From Streptomyces ardesiacus (lineage in GTDB: Bacteria; Actinomycetota; Actinomycetes; Streptomycetales; Streptomycetaceae), in assembly GCF_003112575.1 (NCBI RefSeq), contig NZ_BEWC01000009.1, forward strand, positions 1 through 64,000: a DNA stretch of 64,000 nucleotides, in the 5' to 3' direction. Position numbers and translations under genes: made by a program. How positions within the stretch are numbered: the first letter of the stretch is position 1; every line of letters starts with the position of its first letter. Below the pieces are notes generated by a model. It saw nothing but the letters and a program-made list of their open reading frames with translations, did no database searches and had not been told where the DNA came from. Of the stretch, positions 1-14,083 are shown piece by piece.

Positions 1-35
1 ACGTTCATGGCGTGGTGCGGTTGAGTGTTTCATAG

Positions 36-155
36 TGTTTCGGTGGTCATAGCGTAGGGGAAACGCCCGGTTACATTCCGAACCCGGAAGCTAAGCCTTA
101 CAGCGCCGATGGTACTGCAGGGGGGACCCTGTGGGAGAGTAGGACGCCGCCGAAC
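36..155 (+). rRNA. rrf: 5S ribosomal RNA
   Basis: The segment has the 5S layout of high-GC Gram-positives: a start near gtttcggtgg, the conserved core cattccgaacccggaagcta around 73-92, and a 3' end (gacgccgccgaac) that pairs with the 5' end. Length is about 120 nt. It is the last gene of an rRNA operon whose 23S gene would lie left of the window. Bases 1-35 are the 23S-5S spacer. The ends may be off by a few bases. Confidence 0.95.
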
Positions 156-166
156 AATTATTGGAA

Positions 167-208
167 GGGCTGGTCCCGGAACTTCGGTTCCGGGACCAGC
201 CCTTTTTT
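167..208 (+). terminator. rRNA operon terminator
   Basis: A perfect 16-bp inverted repeat (167-182 with 187-202) closes on a stable ttcg tetraloop and is followed by a run of six T. This is a textbook intrinsic terminator placed directly after the 5S gene. Confidence 0.95.
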
Positions 209-254
209 GTTTTCCGTCACTTCGCGTTCACGTTCCGCACCGACCATCCCAGCC

Positions 255-932
255 ATGGGTACTTCAGCAATGCTCAGGGCCGCCGGCGTGGGCGTCGGTG
301 ACGAGGTCGTCGTACCTGCCTTCGGAAACGTGGAAGTCGCCGAGGCCGTGGCCCTGGTGGGCGCGTTGCCGGTGTTCGCCGACATAGATCCGGCGACGTA
401 CTGCCTGGACCCCTCCCTGGTGGAGGCGGCGCTGACGCCCCGCACCGCGGCCGTGGTCGCCGTGCACCGCTTCGGGCGGCCGGCGGACATGGGAGCGCTG
501 CACCGCATCGGGCAGCGGCACGGGCTGCTCGTGCTGGAGCACGGCGAGTCCGAGGTGCCGTACGAGGAGATAGCCCGGCGCAGGCAGCGGGCGGCCTATC
601 TCGACGGGAAGTTGAGGGGTGTGCGGACGCCTGACTGGGGCGACGGGCACACCTATCAGGAGTACGTGGTGCGCGTGCCGGGGAACGGGCGGCCGGATCG
701 GGACGCGTTCGCCCGCGCGGTGCGGGGGAGAGGCGTCGAATGCCGGGTGCCGGTGAAGGTGCCGGTGCACCGGATGCCTGGATTCCGGCGATGCGTGTCG
801 CTGCCGGAGACGGAACGGGCCGTCGACGAGACACTCGCGCTGCCCGTCGAGGCGGCGTTGACCAAGCGGGACATGCAGCGGATCGTGTCCGCCTGCAACG
901 CTCTCGGCGGCCTGCTGCAGCCCGCCTACTGA
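255..932 (+). CDS. Shortened DegT/DnrJ/EryC1-family protein (aminotransferase fold, PLP lysine missing)
   Basis: The protein has 225 aa if it starts at ATG 255; an in-frame upstream start at 207 sits next to the rRNA terminator T-run and is unlikely. Residues 1-100 match the sugar aminotransferase (DegT) pattern: GDEVVVPAFGN, then PVFADIDPATY, then the segment around VHRFGRPADM. Family members have about 370-400 aa. Here the first ~50 residues and the whole central block with the PLP-binding lysine are absent, so the chain runs from LLVLEHGE almost straight into the C-terminal part (TYQEYVVRV). Catalysis as an aminotransferase is therefore unlikely. It may be a binding or structural remnant that is kept for another reason. 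Position between the rRNA terminator and tRNA-Thr suggests a single-gene unit. Confidence 0.7.
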   Translation: MGTSAMLRAAGVGVGDEVVVPAFGNVEVAEAVALVGALPVFADIDPATYCLDPSLVEAALTPRTAAVVAVHRFGRPADMGALHRIGQRHGLLVLEHGESEVPYEEIARRRQRAAYLDGKLRGVRTPDWGDGHTYQEYVVRVPGNGRPDRDAFARAVRGRGVECRVPVKVPVHRMPGFRRCVSLPETERAVDETLALPVEAALTKRDMQRIVSACNALGGLLQPAY

Positions 933-946
933 CGGCACGTCCGTGG

Positions 947-976
947 TTGGGAGCACCGGCTTGTTCGGGGTATGAT
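947..976 (+). promoter_or_regulatory. Promoter of tRNA-Thr
   Basis: TTGGGA at 947-952 and TATGAT at 971-976 are separated by 18 bp, close to the housekeeping sigma (HrdB) consensus. The -10 ends 39 nt before the tRNA 5' end, which fits a short trimmed leader. Confidence 0.6.
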
Positions 977-1015
977 CTATTCCGTTGCCGCGAGGGAAAC
1001 CTCGAAAAGCGACAG

Positions 1016-1088
1016 GCCCCTATAGCTCAGTCGGCAGAGCGTCTCCATGGTAAGGAGAAGGTCAACGGTTCGATTCCGTTTGGGGGCT
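1016..1088 (+). tRNA. tRNA-Thr (anticodon GGT)
   Basis: A full cloverleaf can be drawn: acceptor GCCCCTA with TGGGGGC, D stem GCTC/GAGC, anticodon stem TCTCC/GGAGA with loop ATGGTAA (anticodon GGT, reading ACC and ACU), and T arm with loop TTCGATT. It is 73 nt long, and CCA is not encoded, as is usual in Streptomyces. Confidence 0.95.
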
Positions 1089-1094
1089 CCGACA

Positions 1095-1127
1095 CGAAAG
1101 GCCCCGCCCATTGGGCGGGGCCTTTCG
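1095..1127. terminator. Bidirectional terminator after tRNA-Thr and osaC
   Basis: A near-perfect inverted repeat (1095-1110 with 1112-1127) has a GC-rich core flanked by aaa and ttt. It lies between the tRNA and the convergent osaC stop codon, so it can stop transcription from both sides. Confidence 0.8.
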
Positions 1128-1131
1128 CATG

Positions 1132-3882
1132 CTAGTCCGCGTGGGGCTCCGGGACGCGCATCGCGAGGATGGCCATGTCGTCGGACGGTGCGTCCGACGC
1201 GAAACGCTCCACCGCGCGCAGGATGCGAGCGGCCACCGCGCCGGCCGTCAGGCCCGTGCAGGTCTTCAGGACGTCGGCGAGGCCGTCGTCGCCCAACATG
1301 CGTGCGCCCTCACGGCGTTCGGTCACGCCGTCAGTGACGCACAGCAGGACGTCGCCCGGATCGAGGGTGACCGTCTGCTCGTACAGCTCCAGGTCCTCGA
1401 TGACACCGAGGAGGGGCTGCGGTTCCGCGGCCGGTTCGACCGTGCCGTCCTGGCGCAGGCGGAGGGGGAGCGGGTGGCCGGCGCAGACCACCTTGAGCTC
1501 GGCGCTGCCGTCCTCCTGCGGGCGCATCTCGCCGTACAGCAGCGTGAGGAAGCGGCTGCGGGCACCCTCGTCGAGGATGGCGGAGTTGAGGCGCTGCAGG
1601 ACCGCCGGGCCGCTGAGCCCCTCGCGGGCCAGCAGGCGCAACGCGTGCCGGGCGAGGCCCGTGACGGCCGCCGCGTTGGGGCCCGTACCGCAGACGTCGC
1701 CGATGGCGAAGCCGTACGCGTCGTCGCTGATGGGGAAGAGGTCGTAGAAGTCGCCGCCGACCTCGTTGCCCTCGCCGGCCGCGCGGTAGATGACGTCGAC
1801 CTCGACGCCGTCCACGACGGGGAGTTCCGGGGGCAGCAGGCTGCGCTGGAGGGACTGGCTGATGGCCGTGCGCTCCGAGTACAGCCGGGCGTTGTCCAGG
1901 GCCAGGGCGGCCCGTCGGGAGAGGTCCTCGGCGAGTTCCAGGATCTCCTGGCGGAAGTGGTCGTCGGTGGGCTTGCCGAGGGTGAGCATGCCGATGACGC
2001 GGTTGCGGGCGACCAGCGGCAGGACGACGGTCTCGCCGCCGACGGCGGAGGCCGTCGCGAGGGTCGGGCCGATGCCGGTGCTCATCGGCTGGGGCGTGCC
2101 GCCGCTGAGGCCGAGGTCGCGCATGGAGGTGCGCAGCGCCGCCTGGTGGGCCATCTCCGCGGGGGCCGTCCACACGCGGGCACCCGGGGTGGGCACCGGG
2201 TCGGGCGGGGCGATCTTCGACAGCAGGGACTTGATGCCGTCGATGAGTTCCTCGTCCTCGTGCAGGACGTACGAGAGGTACGGGTCCGAGGACTGGTCGG
2301 CGATGGTGTAGACGGCGCACCAGGTGGCCAGGGTCGGGACCGTCATCTGGGCCATCAGGGCCAGCGTCTGGTCGCGGTCCAGGGTGCCGGCGAGGAGGTC
2401 GGAGGCCTCGACGAGGAAGCTGAGCGAGCCTCGGCGCAGCCGCTCCAGCTCGCCGAGCCGTGCGGACTCGACGGCCAGGGCGATGCGGTCGGCCGCGAAC
2501 TGGAGACGCAGCGCCTCCTCGTTGGTGTACCGGCCGGGGGCCTCGGCCGCGACGCCGAGGGAGCCGGTGAGGCGGCCCTCGACCTTGAGGGGGACGGTGA
2601 CGACCGAGCGCATGCCGGTGCTGCTGAGCAGCGGGACGGCGCCGGGGACGGCCTCCAGGTCGTCGTGGACGGCGGGCATGCGCGCCGAGCCGTAGCGGCC
2701 GGGGCCGGCCTCCACGGGGACGCGGGCGAAGCGCTGGCGGGCGGAGGGCAGGCCGGTGGAGGCGCGGACCTCCAGCTCCGTTTCGTCGTCGGTGGCCAGG
2801 AGCAGGAAGGCGGCGTCGGCGTCGAGCATGTCGCGGGCGCGTTCGACCGTGCGCTGGAGGAGGCCGTCGAGGTCGTCCGGGGCGGGGGAGCCGATGAACA
2901 CCTCGAAGGGGTCGGCGCTCTGGCCCTCGGAGGCCGGGGAGTCGGAGGCCGGTCCGCGCGACGGGGTCTGCAGCACCGCGCGTTCGTGGTCGCGGACGAG
3001 GAGGCAGACCGTGGAGGGTTCGCCGTCGGCGTCGCGGACGCGCAGGTGGGAGGCGTAGACCGGGGTGACGCGGCCGTCGGCGCCCCTTATGCCGTAGCTG
3101 CCCTCCCAGCGGGAGAGCTGGAGCGCCTCGGCGATGCCGGTGCTGGTGCCCGGGGTGTGCGGCCAGGCGGCCAGGTCGGTCAGCGGCTTGCCGGTGACCT
3201 GGTCGGCGGGGTAGCCGAAGAGGTCCTCGGCGTCCTCGTTCCACGACGTGACGGCGCCGGTGCGGTCGATCTGGACGACGGCGACGCGGACCCGGCCGTC
3301 GGCGAGCGGCAGCAGGGCGGCCGGCAGGGAGGGACCGGCGGCACGGGTGCCGACGGGTCGCTCGGGCAGATGGAGGTGGAACCAGACGTTCTTCAGGGTC
3401 GGCGTGTACTCCACGCCCCAGCGGTCGGCCAGTGCCGCGCACAGCTGGAGGCCGCGGCCGCCCTCGCGGTCGAGGCTGCCCATCGTGGCGGGGGAGCCCT
3501 GGAGCGGGACCTCTCGCTCGGGGTAGTGGTCGGCGACCTCGATCCGTACGCCGTCGTCGCTGCGCAGGCAGACGACGTCCGCGGTGGTGCCGGCGTGGAC
3601 CACGGCATTGGTCACCAGTTCGCTGGTGAGCACCACGGCGTCGTCGACGATGTCGGCCTGGCCCCAGCCCTGGAGCGTGTCGCGGACGAAGGACCGGGCG
3701 CTCGCCACGGATCGCCCGACGGGCTCGAAGCTGGCGGCCGCGCGCGCGGTGATCACAGAACTCCCCGACCCTCTCTCCCCGTGCACGGCCTCACGGCCGA
3801 CCGGCTCGTGCCGCTGCTGTGGCAGTCCACCCGTCGGCCCGGGATCCGGGGGCTGCTCCCCCGGGATCAGTCCGGTGGTCAT
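1132..3882 (-). CDS. osaC: Multidomain SpoIIE-type phosphatase with RsbW-like kinase, PAS and GAF domains (OsaC)
   Basis: The 916-aa protein starts at ATG 3882, preceded by GGAGGGG at good spacing; the open frame extends further upstream but without a plausible start. Order: RsbW-like ATPase/anti-sigma kinase at about 45-175 (SELVTNAVVHAG, GGRGLQL), PAS at about 195-305 (AVTSWNEDAEDLFGY), two GAF-like regions at about 335-680, and a C-terminal PP2C/SpoIIE phosphatase with GGDFYD, CVTDGVTE and SDDMAIL. Such proteins control sigma factors by partner switching. The gene sits head-to-head with osaA-osaB in the position of S. coelicolor osaC, known to down-regulate the stress sigma factor SigB after osmotic shock. 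The symbol rests on this match from memory. Confidence 0.85.
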   Translation of the reverse strand: MTTGLIPGEQPPDPGPTGGLPQQRHEPVGREAVHGERGSGSSVITARAAASFEPVGRSVASARSFVRDTLQGWGQADIVDDAVVLTSELVTNAVVHAGTTADVVCLRSDDGVRIEVADHYPEREVPLQGSPATMGSLDREGGRGLQLCAALADRWGVEYTPTLKNVWFHLHLPERPVGTRAAGPSLPAALLPLADGRVRVAVVQIDRTGAVTSWNEDAEDLFGYPADQVTGKPLTDLAAWPHTPGTSTGIAEALQLSRWEGSYGIRGADGRVTPVYASHLRVRDADGEPSTVCLLVRDHERAVLQTPSRGPASDSPASEGQSADPFEVFIGSPAPDDLDGLLQRTVERARDMLDADAAFLLLATDDETELEVRASTGLPSARQRFARVPVEAGPGRYGSARMPAVHDDLEAVPGAVPLLSSTGMRSVVTVPLKVEGRLTGSLGVAAEAPGRYTNEEALRLQFAADRIALAVESARLGELERLRRGSLSFLVEASDLLAGTLDRDQTLALMAQMTVPTLATWCAVYTIADQSSDPYLSYVLHEDEELIDGIKSLLSKIAPPDPVPTPGARVWTAPAEMAHQAALRTSMRDLGLSGGTPQPMSTGIGPTLATASAVGGETVVLPLVARNRVIGMLTLGKPTDDHFRQEILELAEDLSRRAALALDNARLYSERTAISQSLQRSLLPPELPVVDGVEVDVIYRAAGEGNEVGGDFYDLFPISDDAYGFAIGDVCGTGPNAAAVTGLARHALRLLAREGLSGPAVLQRLNSAILDEGARSRFLTLLYGEMRPQEDGSAELKVVCAGHPLPLRLRQDGTVEPAAEPQPLLGVIEDLELYEQTVTLDPGDVLLCVTDGVTERREGARMLGDDGLADVLKTCTGLTAGAVAARILRAVERFASDAPSDDMAILAMRVPEPHAD

Positions 3883-4274
3883 TCCGGCCGCCCCTCCGAT
3901 GCCCGCTCGTCTCCGTGCCACCGCCCAGACCGGACGGACCGGTGTGGCTGGACAGCCGTGTGCAAGGTTACTTACCTTCGCCGTCCATCCGGATGCCGGT
4001 CTGCAGTGTTTCCGCCCAGAGGGTGTGCGGACGATGTGCGAAGCTGCCGAACTGTTATGGCCTGGTTCAGCCGGGGTGAAACACTGGGCAGGCTGCTTAT
4101 GAAGGTCCGGGCAGGTGAATGCGCGCCGAGTCGGGTGGGCAGCAGCCCCTGGAGCGGTCCGGAGTGCCGGGCCGCGGCGCCCGGCGGTATCAGGACATGG
4201 GCGGCACAACCCGGCCCGCCGAGTGGTGGCGGCCGGGCACAGCGGTATCGGTCGACCCCCGCGGGAGGGACACA
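3883..4274. other. Divergent osaC-osaA intergenic region
   Basis: These 392 bp must hold the promoters of both genes. I see the short inverted repeat AAGGT-N5-ACCTT at 3964-3978 and a gttca/tgaaac pair at about 4066-4081. I could not find a convincing SigB-type promoter (GTTT...GGGTA) by eye. In-frame codons upstream of osaA run to 4119 but have no good ribosome binding site. Confidence 0.4.
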
Positions 4275-9761
<5,487 letters not shown>

Positions 9762-10187
9762 GCACGGCCGCGCCGGTGGGGGCCGGCGGGAAGCGGCCGG
9801 TACGTTCGGACTCCGTGCCCGGAGTACCTTCGGGCACGGTGTCCTCGCACGTTCGGGCACCTTCCGTGCGGCTCGTCCGGGCGGTGTGCGAACGTGGAGT
9901 GCGTGCCGTCGGCGGGAACCTCCGGGCTCACGCGGGGTCGCGACCCGGCCTGCCCGGAGCCGTGTAGAAGCACGGGAAACGGGGAACCTTCCGGTCTCCC
10001 GCCGCGTTTCCGCTACAAGCACAGTGACATCACGGTGACAGGGTGTGGCGACAGGCGGGGTGCGGCTACGATGACCGGCACAAGGACGGACGGCGCAAGG
10101 GAGCCGTCCCCGGGGGCGGCACCCGCCGGTGCCGTGCCAAGTCCTGTGGACAGGGGAGGCCCCACGCCGGGGCGAGGAGGGCGGGCC
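9762..10187 (+). other. osaA-osaB intergenic region
   Basis: The 426 bp contain a small hairpin (gtgcccg 9815-9821 with cgggcac 9831-9837, no T-run) and the inverted pair CACGTTCG (9848-9855) / CGAACGTG (9889-9896), with a further ACGTTCGG near 9802. TACGAT at 10067-10072 could be a -10 box for osaB. A second in-frame ATG at 10071 exists but overlaps that box. No gene is supported here. Confidence 0.4.
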
Positions 10188-10862
10188 ATGGTGCAGAAGG
10201 CCAAGATCCTCCTGGTCGATGACCGGCCGGAGAATCTGCTTGCGCTGGAGGCGATCCTCTCGGCGCTCGATCAGACGCTGGTGCGGGCATCGTCCGGGGA
10301 GGAAGCGCTCAAAGCACTGCTCACGGACGACTTCGCGGTCATTCTGCTGGACGTCCAGATGCCGGGCATGGACGGTTTCGAGACCGCCGCGCACATCAAG
10401 CGACGGGAGCGGACCCGGGACATCCCGATCATCTTCCTCACGGCGATCAACCACGGCCCCCACCACACCTTCCGCGGGTACGCGGCGGGAGCGGTGGACT
10501 ACATCTCCAAGCCGTTCGACCCCTGGGTGCTGCGCGCCAAGGTCTCGGTCTTCGTCGAGCTGTACATGAAGAACTGCCAGCTGCGCGAGCAGGCGGCCCT
10601 GCTGCGGCTCCAGTTGGAGGGCAACGGCAAGGCCGAGGCCGGCGAGGCCAAGGAGCCGGCCGGGCTGCTCGCCGAGCTGTCGGCGCGGCTCGCGGCCGTG
10701 GAGGAGCAGGCGGAGGCGCTGTCCAAGCAGCTCGGCGACGAGTCGACGGATGCGGCGGCGGTGGCGACGGCCGCCCATCTGGAGCGCAAGCTCACCGGAC
10801 TGCGGCGGGCGCTGGACGCCCTGGAGCCGGGCTCGCCCGGAGGCCAGGCCGCCGTCAACTGA
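10188..10862 (+). CDS. osaB: Response regulator with coiled-coil C-terminus (OsaB)
   Basis: The 224-aa protein starts at ATG 10188 behind GAGGAGG at 7-nt spacing. Residues 5-122 form a receiver domain with acidic DD at 11-12, phospho-acceptor Asp55 (LLDVQMPG), the conserved Thr and Lys (FLTAIN, ISKPFDP). Instead of a DNA-binding domain, the C-terminal ~95 residues form an Ala/Glu/Leu-rich coiled coil, so output is likely through protein contact. It follows osaA and corresponds to the S. coelicolor osmotic-adaptation regulator needed for aerial growth at high osmolarity. It is probably phosphorylated by OsaA; the 426-bp gap allows its own promoter. Confidence 0.88.
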   Translation: MVQKAKILLVDDRPENLLALEAILSALDQTLVRASSGEEALKALLTDDFAVILLDVQMPGMDGFETAAHIKRRERTRDIPIIFLTAINHGPHHTFRGYAAGAVDYISKPFDPWVLRAKVSVFVELYMKNCQLREQAALLRLQLEGNGKAEAGEAKEPAGLLAELSARLAAVEEQAEALSKQLGDESTDAAAVATAAHLERKLTGLRRALDALEPGSPGGQAAVN

Positions 10863-11064
10863 CGGCGCTCGACCCCATGGTGCCGCGCAAAGCCCCGTGC
10901 GGCGGCCCGCCGGTCCGGCGCAGTCGTCCGCGAGGCGGCCTCCGTGAGCACTTGTCAGGCGCGGTACCGGATGCGTCAGTTCCGTGTCCGTCCGGGGGCG
11001 ACACGAACGGGTGAAGCGGTAGGCACACGTGTCGACGGCCGTCTCCCCCGGTAACCTCACACCC

Positions 11065-13821
11065 ATGGCCTCACGTCCCTCCGCAGCCAAGAAGCAGCCC
11101 GCGAAGAAGGCGGCCGCTCCCGCGAAGGGTCCCGCCAAGAAGGCCGCCGCGAAAAAGGCACCCGCGAAGAAGGCGCCCGCCAAGAAGGCCGCGGCGAAGA
11201 AGCCCGCGCCCCAACCGGCTCCGAACCCCACCGGAGGCGTCTACCGGCTGGTGCGCGCGCTCTGGCTGGGCCTCGCGCACGGAGTCGGCGCCGTCTTCCG
11301 CGGCATAGGGCAGGGCGCCAGGAACCTCGACCCGGCCCACCGCAAGGACGGCGTCGCCCTGCTGCTGCTCGGCGTCGCCCTGATCGTCGCCGCGGGCACC
11401 TGGGCCGACCTCAAGGGCCCCGTCGGCGACCTCGTCGAGATCCTCGTGACCGGCGCCTTCGGCCGCCTCGACCTGCTCGTGCCGATCCTGCTCGGCGCCA
11501 TCGCCGTACGCCTGATCCGGCATCCCGAGAAGCCCGAGGCCAACGGGCGGATCGTGATCGGCCTGTCCGCCCTCGTCGTCGGCGTGCTCGGCCAGGTGCA
11601 CATCGCCTGCGGCTCACCGGCCCGCAGCGAGGGCATGCAGGCGATAAGGGACGCCGGCGGCCTGATCGGCTGGGGCGCGGCGACCCCGCTGTCGTACACG
11701 ATGACCGACGTGCTGGCCGTGCCGCTGCTCGTGCTGCTCACGGTCTTCGGGCTGCTCGTCGTCACCGCCACCCCGGTCAACGCGATCCCGCAGCGGTTGC
11801 GGCAGCTCGGGGTGCGGCTCGGCGTGGTCCACGACCCCGAGGCGGACGCCTACACGGACGACGACGAGCGCTACGACGAACAGTGGCGCGAGGCGCTGCC
11901 CGCCCGGCCCCGCAAGCGCGGAACCCCGGCCGCCGCCGAGCCGTACGACCCCGACGCCGCCGAGCAGGAGGCGCTCGGCAGGCGCCGTGGCAGGCCCCGG
12001 CGCTCCGCGGTGCCGCAGCCCGAGATGAACCGGTCGATGGACGCCGTGGACGTCGCCGCCGCGGCCGCCGCCGCGCTCGACGGCGCCGTGCTGCACGGGA
12101 TGCCGCCCTCGCCGCTGGTCGCCGACCTCACCCAGGGCGTGAGCACGGGGGACCGCGAGTCCACGACGCCGACCCCCACGCCCGTGCCGGCGGCGCGGCC
12201 GCAGCCGGGGAAGCTCAAGAACGACGCCGTCAAGACGCCCGAGGAGGCCCCGGCGGGCGGTGGTGGTGTCCCCGACCTGACGAAGACACCGCTGCCCAAG
12301 GAGCGCGACCTGCCGCCGCGTGCCGAGCAGCTCCAGCTCTCCGGCGACATCACCTACTCCCTGCCGTCCCTGGACTCCCTCACGCGCGGCGGCCCCGGCA
12401 AGGCGCGCAGCGCCGCCAACGACGCCATAGTGGACTCGCTGACCACCGTCTTCACCGAGTTCAAGGTCGACGCCCGCGTCACCGGCTTCACCCGCGGTCC
12501 GACGGTCACGCGCTACGAGGTCGAGCTGGGCCCCGCCGTCAAGGTCGAGCGGATCACCGCGCTGACCAAGAACATCGCGTACGCCGTCGCCAGTCCCGAC
12601 GTGCGGATCATCAGCCCGATCCCCGGCAAGTCCGCGGTGGGCATCGAGATCCCCAACACCGACCGGGAGATGGTCAACCTCGGCGACGTACTGCGCCTCG
12701 CGGAGTCCGCCGAGGACGACGACCCGATGCTGGTCGCCTTCGGCAAGGACGTCGAGGGCGGCTACGTCATGCACTCGCTGGCGAAGATGCCGCACATGCT
12801 GGTCGCCGGCGCCACCGGCTCCGGCAAGTCGTCCTGCATCAACTGCCTGATCACCTCGATCATGATGCGGGCGACCCCCGAGGACGTCCGGATGATCCTG
12901 GTCGACCCCAAACGCGTCGAGCTGACCGCGTACGAGGGCATCCCGCACCTGATCACGCCGATCATCACCAACCCGAAGCGGGCCGCCGAGGCGCTCCAGT
13001 GGGTCGTGCGCGAGATGGACCTGCGCTACGACGACCTCGCCGCCTACGGCTACCGGCACATCGACGACTTCAACCGCGCGGTGCGCGAGGGCAAGGTCAA
13101 GCCGCCCGAGGGCAGCGAGCGCGAGCTCCAGCCCTACCCGTACCTGCTGGTGATCGTGGACGAGCTGGCCGACCTGATGATGGTGGCTCCGCGCGACGTC
13201 GAGGACGCGATCGTGCGGATCACGCAGCTCGCGCGCGCGGCCGGCATCCACCTCGTCCTCGCCACCCAGCGGCCCTCCGTGGACGTCGTCACCGGTCTGA
13301 TCAAGGCCAACGTGCCCTCGCGGCTGGCCTTCGCCACCTCCTCGCTCGCCGACTCCCGGGTCATCCTCGACCAGCCCGGTGCCGAGAAACTCATCGGCAA
13401 GGGCGACGGCCTCTTCCTGCCGATGGGCGCGAACAAGCCGACCCGTATGCAGGGCGCGTTCGTGACCGAGGAGGAGGTCGCGCTCGTCGTCCAGCACTGC
13501 AAGGACCAGATGGCGCCGGTCTTCCGGGACGACGTCACGGTCGGCACCAAGCAGAAGAAGGAGATCGACGAGGACATCGGCGACGACCTCGACCTGCTGT
13601 GCCAGGCCGCCGAGCTGGTCGTCTCCACGCAGTTCGGGTCGACCTCGATGCTCCAGCGCAAGCTGCGCGTCGGCTTCGCCAAGGCCGGGCGGCTGATGGA
13701 CCTGATGGAGTCCCGGAGCATCGTCGGACCGAGCGAGGGTTCGAAGGCTCGTGACGTTCTGGTGAAGCCCGACGAGCTGGACGGCGTGCTCGCGGTGATC
13801 CGGGGGGAGTCTGAGGGCTAG
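11065..13821 (+). CDS. ftsK: DNA translocase FtsK
   Basis: This septum-located pump moves trapped chromosome DNA during sporulation division. From ATG 11065 it has 918 aa: a Lys/Ala/Pro-rich basic N-terminus (AKKAPAKKAP type repeats, ~1-50), four membrane segments at about 85-240, an acidic/proline linker, then the RecA-like motor with Walker A GATGSGKS near residue 582 and DELADLMMVAPRDVE as the Walker B region, and the winged-helix gamma domain (TSMLQRKLRVGFAKAGRLM) that reads polar DNA motifs. Start choice: TAACCT at 11052-11057 lies 7 nt before this ATG, suggesting a leaderless mRNA. GTG 11029, 12 codons upstream, is the alternative. Confidence 0.93.
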   Translation: MASRPSAAKKQPAKKAAAPAKGPAKKAAAKKAPAKKAPAKKAAAKKPAPQPAPNPTGGVYRLVRALWLGLAHGVGAVFRGIGQGARNLDPAHRKDGVALLLLGVALIVAAGTWADLKGPVGDLVEILVTGAFGRLDLLVPILLGAIAVRLIRHPEKPEANGRIVIGLSALVVGVLGQVHIACGSPARSEGMQAIRDAGGLIGWGAATPLSYTMTDVLAVPLLVLLTVFGLLVVTATPVNAIPQRLRQLGVRLGVVHDPEADAYTDDDERYDEQWREALPARPRKRGTPAAAEPYDPDAAEQEALGRRRGRPRRSAVPQPEMNRSMDAVDVAAAAAAALDGAVLHGMPPSPLVADLTQGVSTGDRESTTPTPTPVPAARPQPGKLKNDAVKTPEEAPAGGGGVPDLTKTPLPKERDLPPRAEQLQLSGDITYSLPSLDSLTRGGPGKARSAANDAIVDSLTTVFTEFKVDARVTGFTRGPTVTRYEVELGPAVKVERITALTKNIAYAVASPDVRIISPIPGKSAVGIEIPNTDREMVNLGDVLRLAESAEDDDPMLVAFGKDVEGGYVMHSLAKMPHMLVAGATGSGKSSCINCLITSIMMRATPEDVRMILVDPKRVELTAYEGIPHLITPIITNPKRAAEALQWVVREMDLRYDDLAAYGYRHIDDFNRAVREGKVKPPEGSERELQPYPYLLVIVDELADLMMVAPRDVEDAIVRITQLARAAGIHLVLATQRPSVDVVTGLIKANVPSRLAFATSSLADSRVILDQPGAEKLIGKGDGLFLPMGANKPTRMQGAFVTEEEVALVVQHCKDQMAPVFRDDVTVGTKQKKEIDEDIGDDLDLLCQAAELVVSTQFGSTSMLQRKLRVGFAKAGRLMDLMESRSIVGPSEGSKARDVLVKPDELDGVLAVIRGESEG

Positions 13822-14010
13822 GGACGGGTAGGCGAAGGGTTCCGCCGACGGAGGGACACGACGGCCGGGCGGCCGATCGTGACTCACCCGTTAGGGATCA
13901 TTGAGCAACCGTTTCCCCATGCCCTACGTCAAGTTGAGGGAAGTGACCAACAGATGGGCCACCATCGGGGTGCCGGGCCATTCCGATGGCGTAAAGGTCG
14001 TACCGCCCGG

Positions 14011-14041
14011 TTGCCCCACCCCTTCGCACCCCTCCTAGACT
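14011..14041 (+). promoter_or_regulatory. Candidate promoter of the RodZ-like gene
   Basis: TAGACT at 14036-14041 is a good -10 hexamer and TTGCCC at 14011-14016 a fair -35, with a somewhat long 19-bp spacer. The -10 ends 42 nt before the GTG start at 14084. Confidence 0.45.
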
Positions 14042-14083
14042 GAACGCCCAGCACAGGCGGCTAAACGCTCGAAAGGCGCCCCC

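Noticed and set aside
1016..1088. tRNA-Thr as an integration site
   Set aside because: No duplicated 3' end, integrase or foreign genes follow.
3964..3978. AAGGT-N5-ACCTT as an iron box
   Set aside because: The arms resemble half of the DmdR box but the spacing is 2 bp short and the ends do not match.
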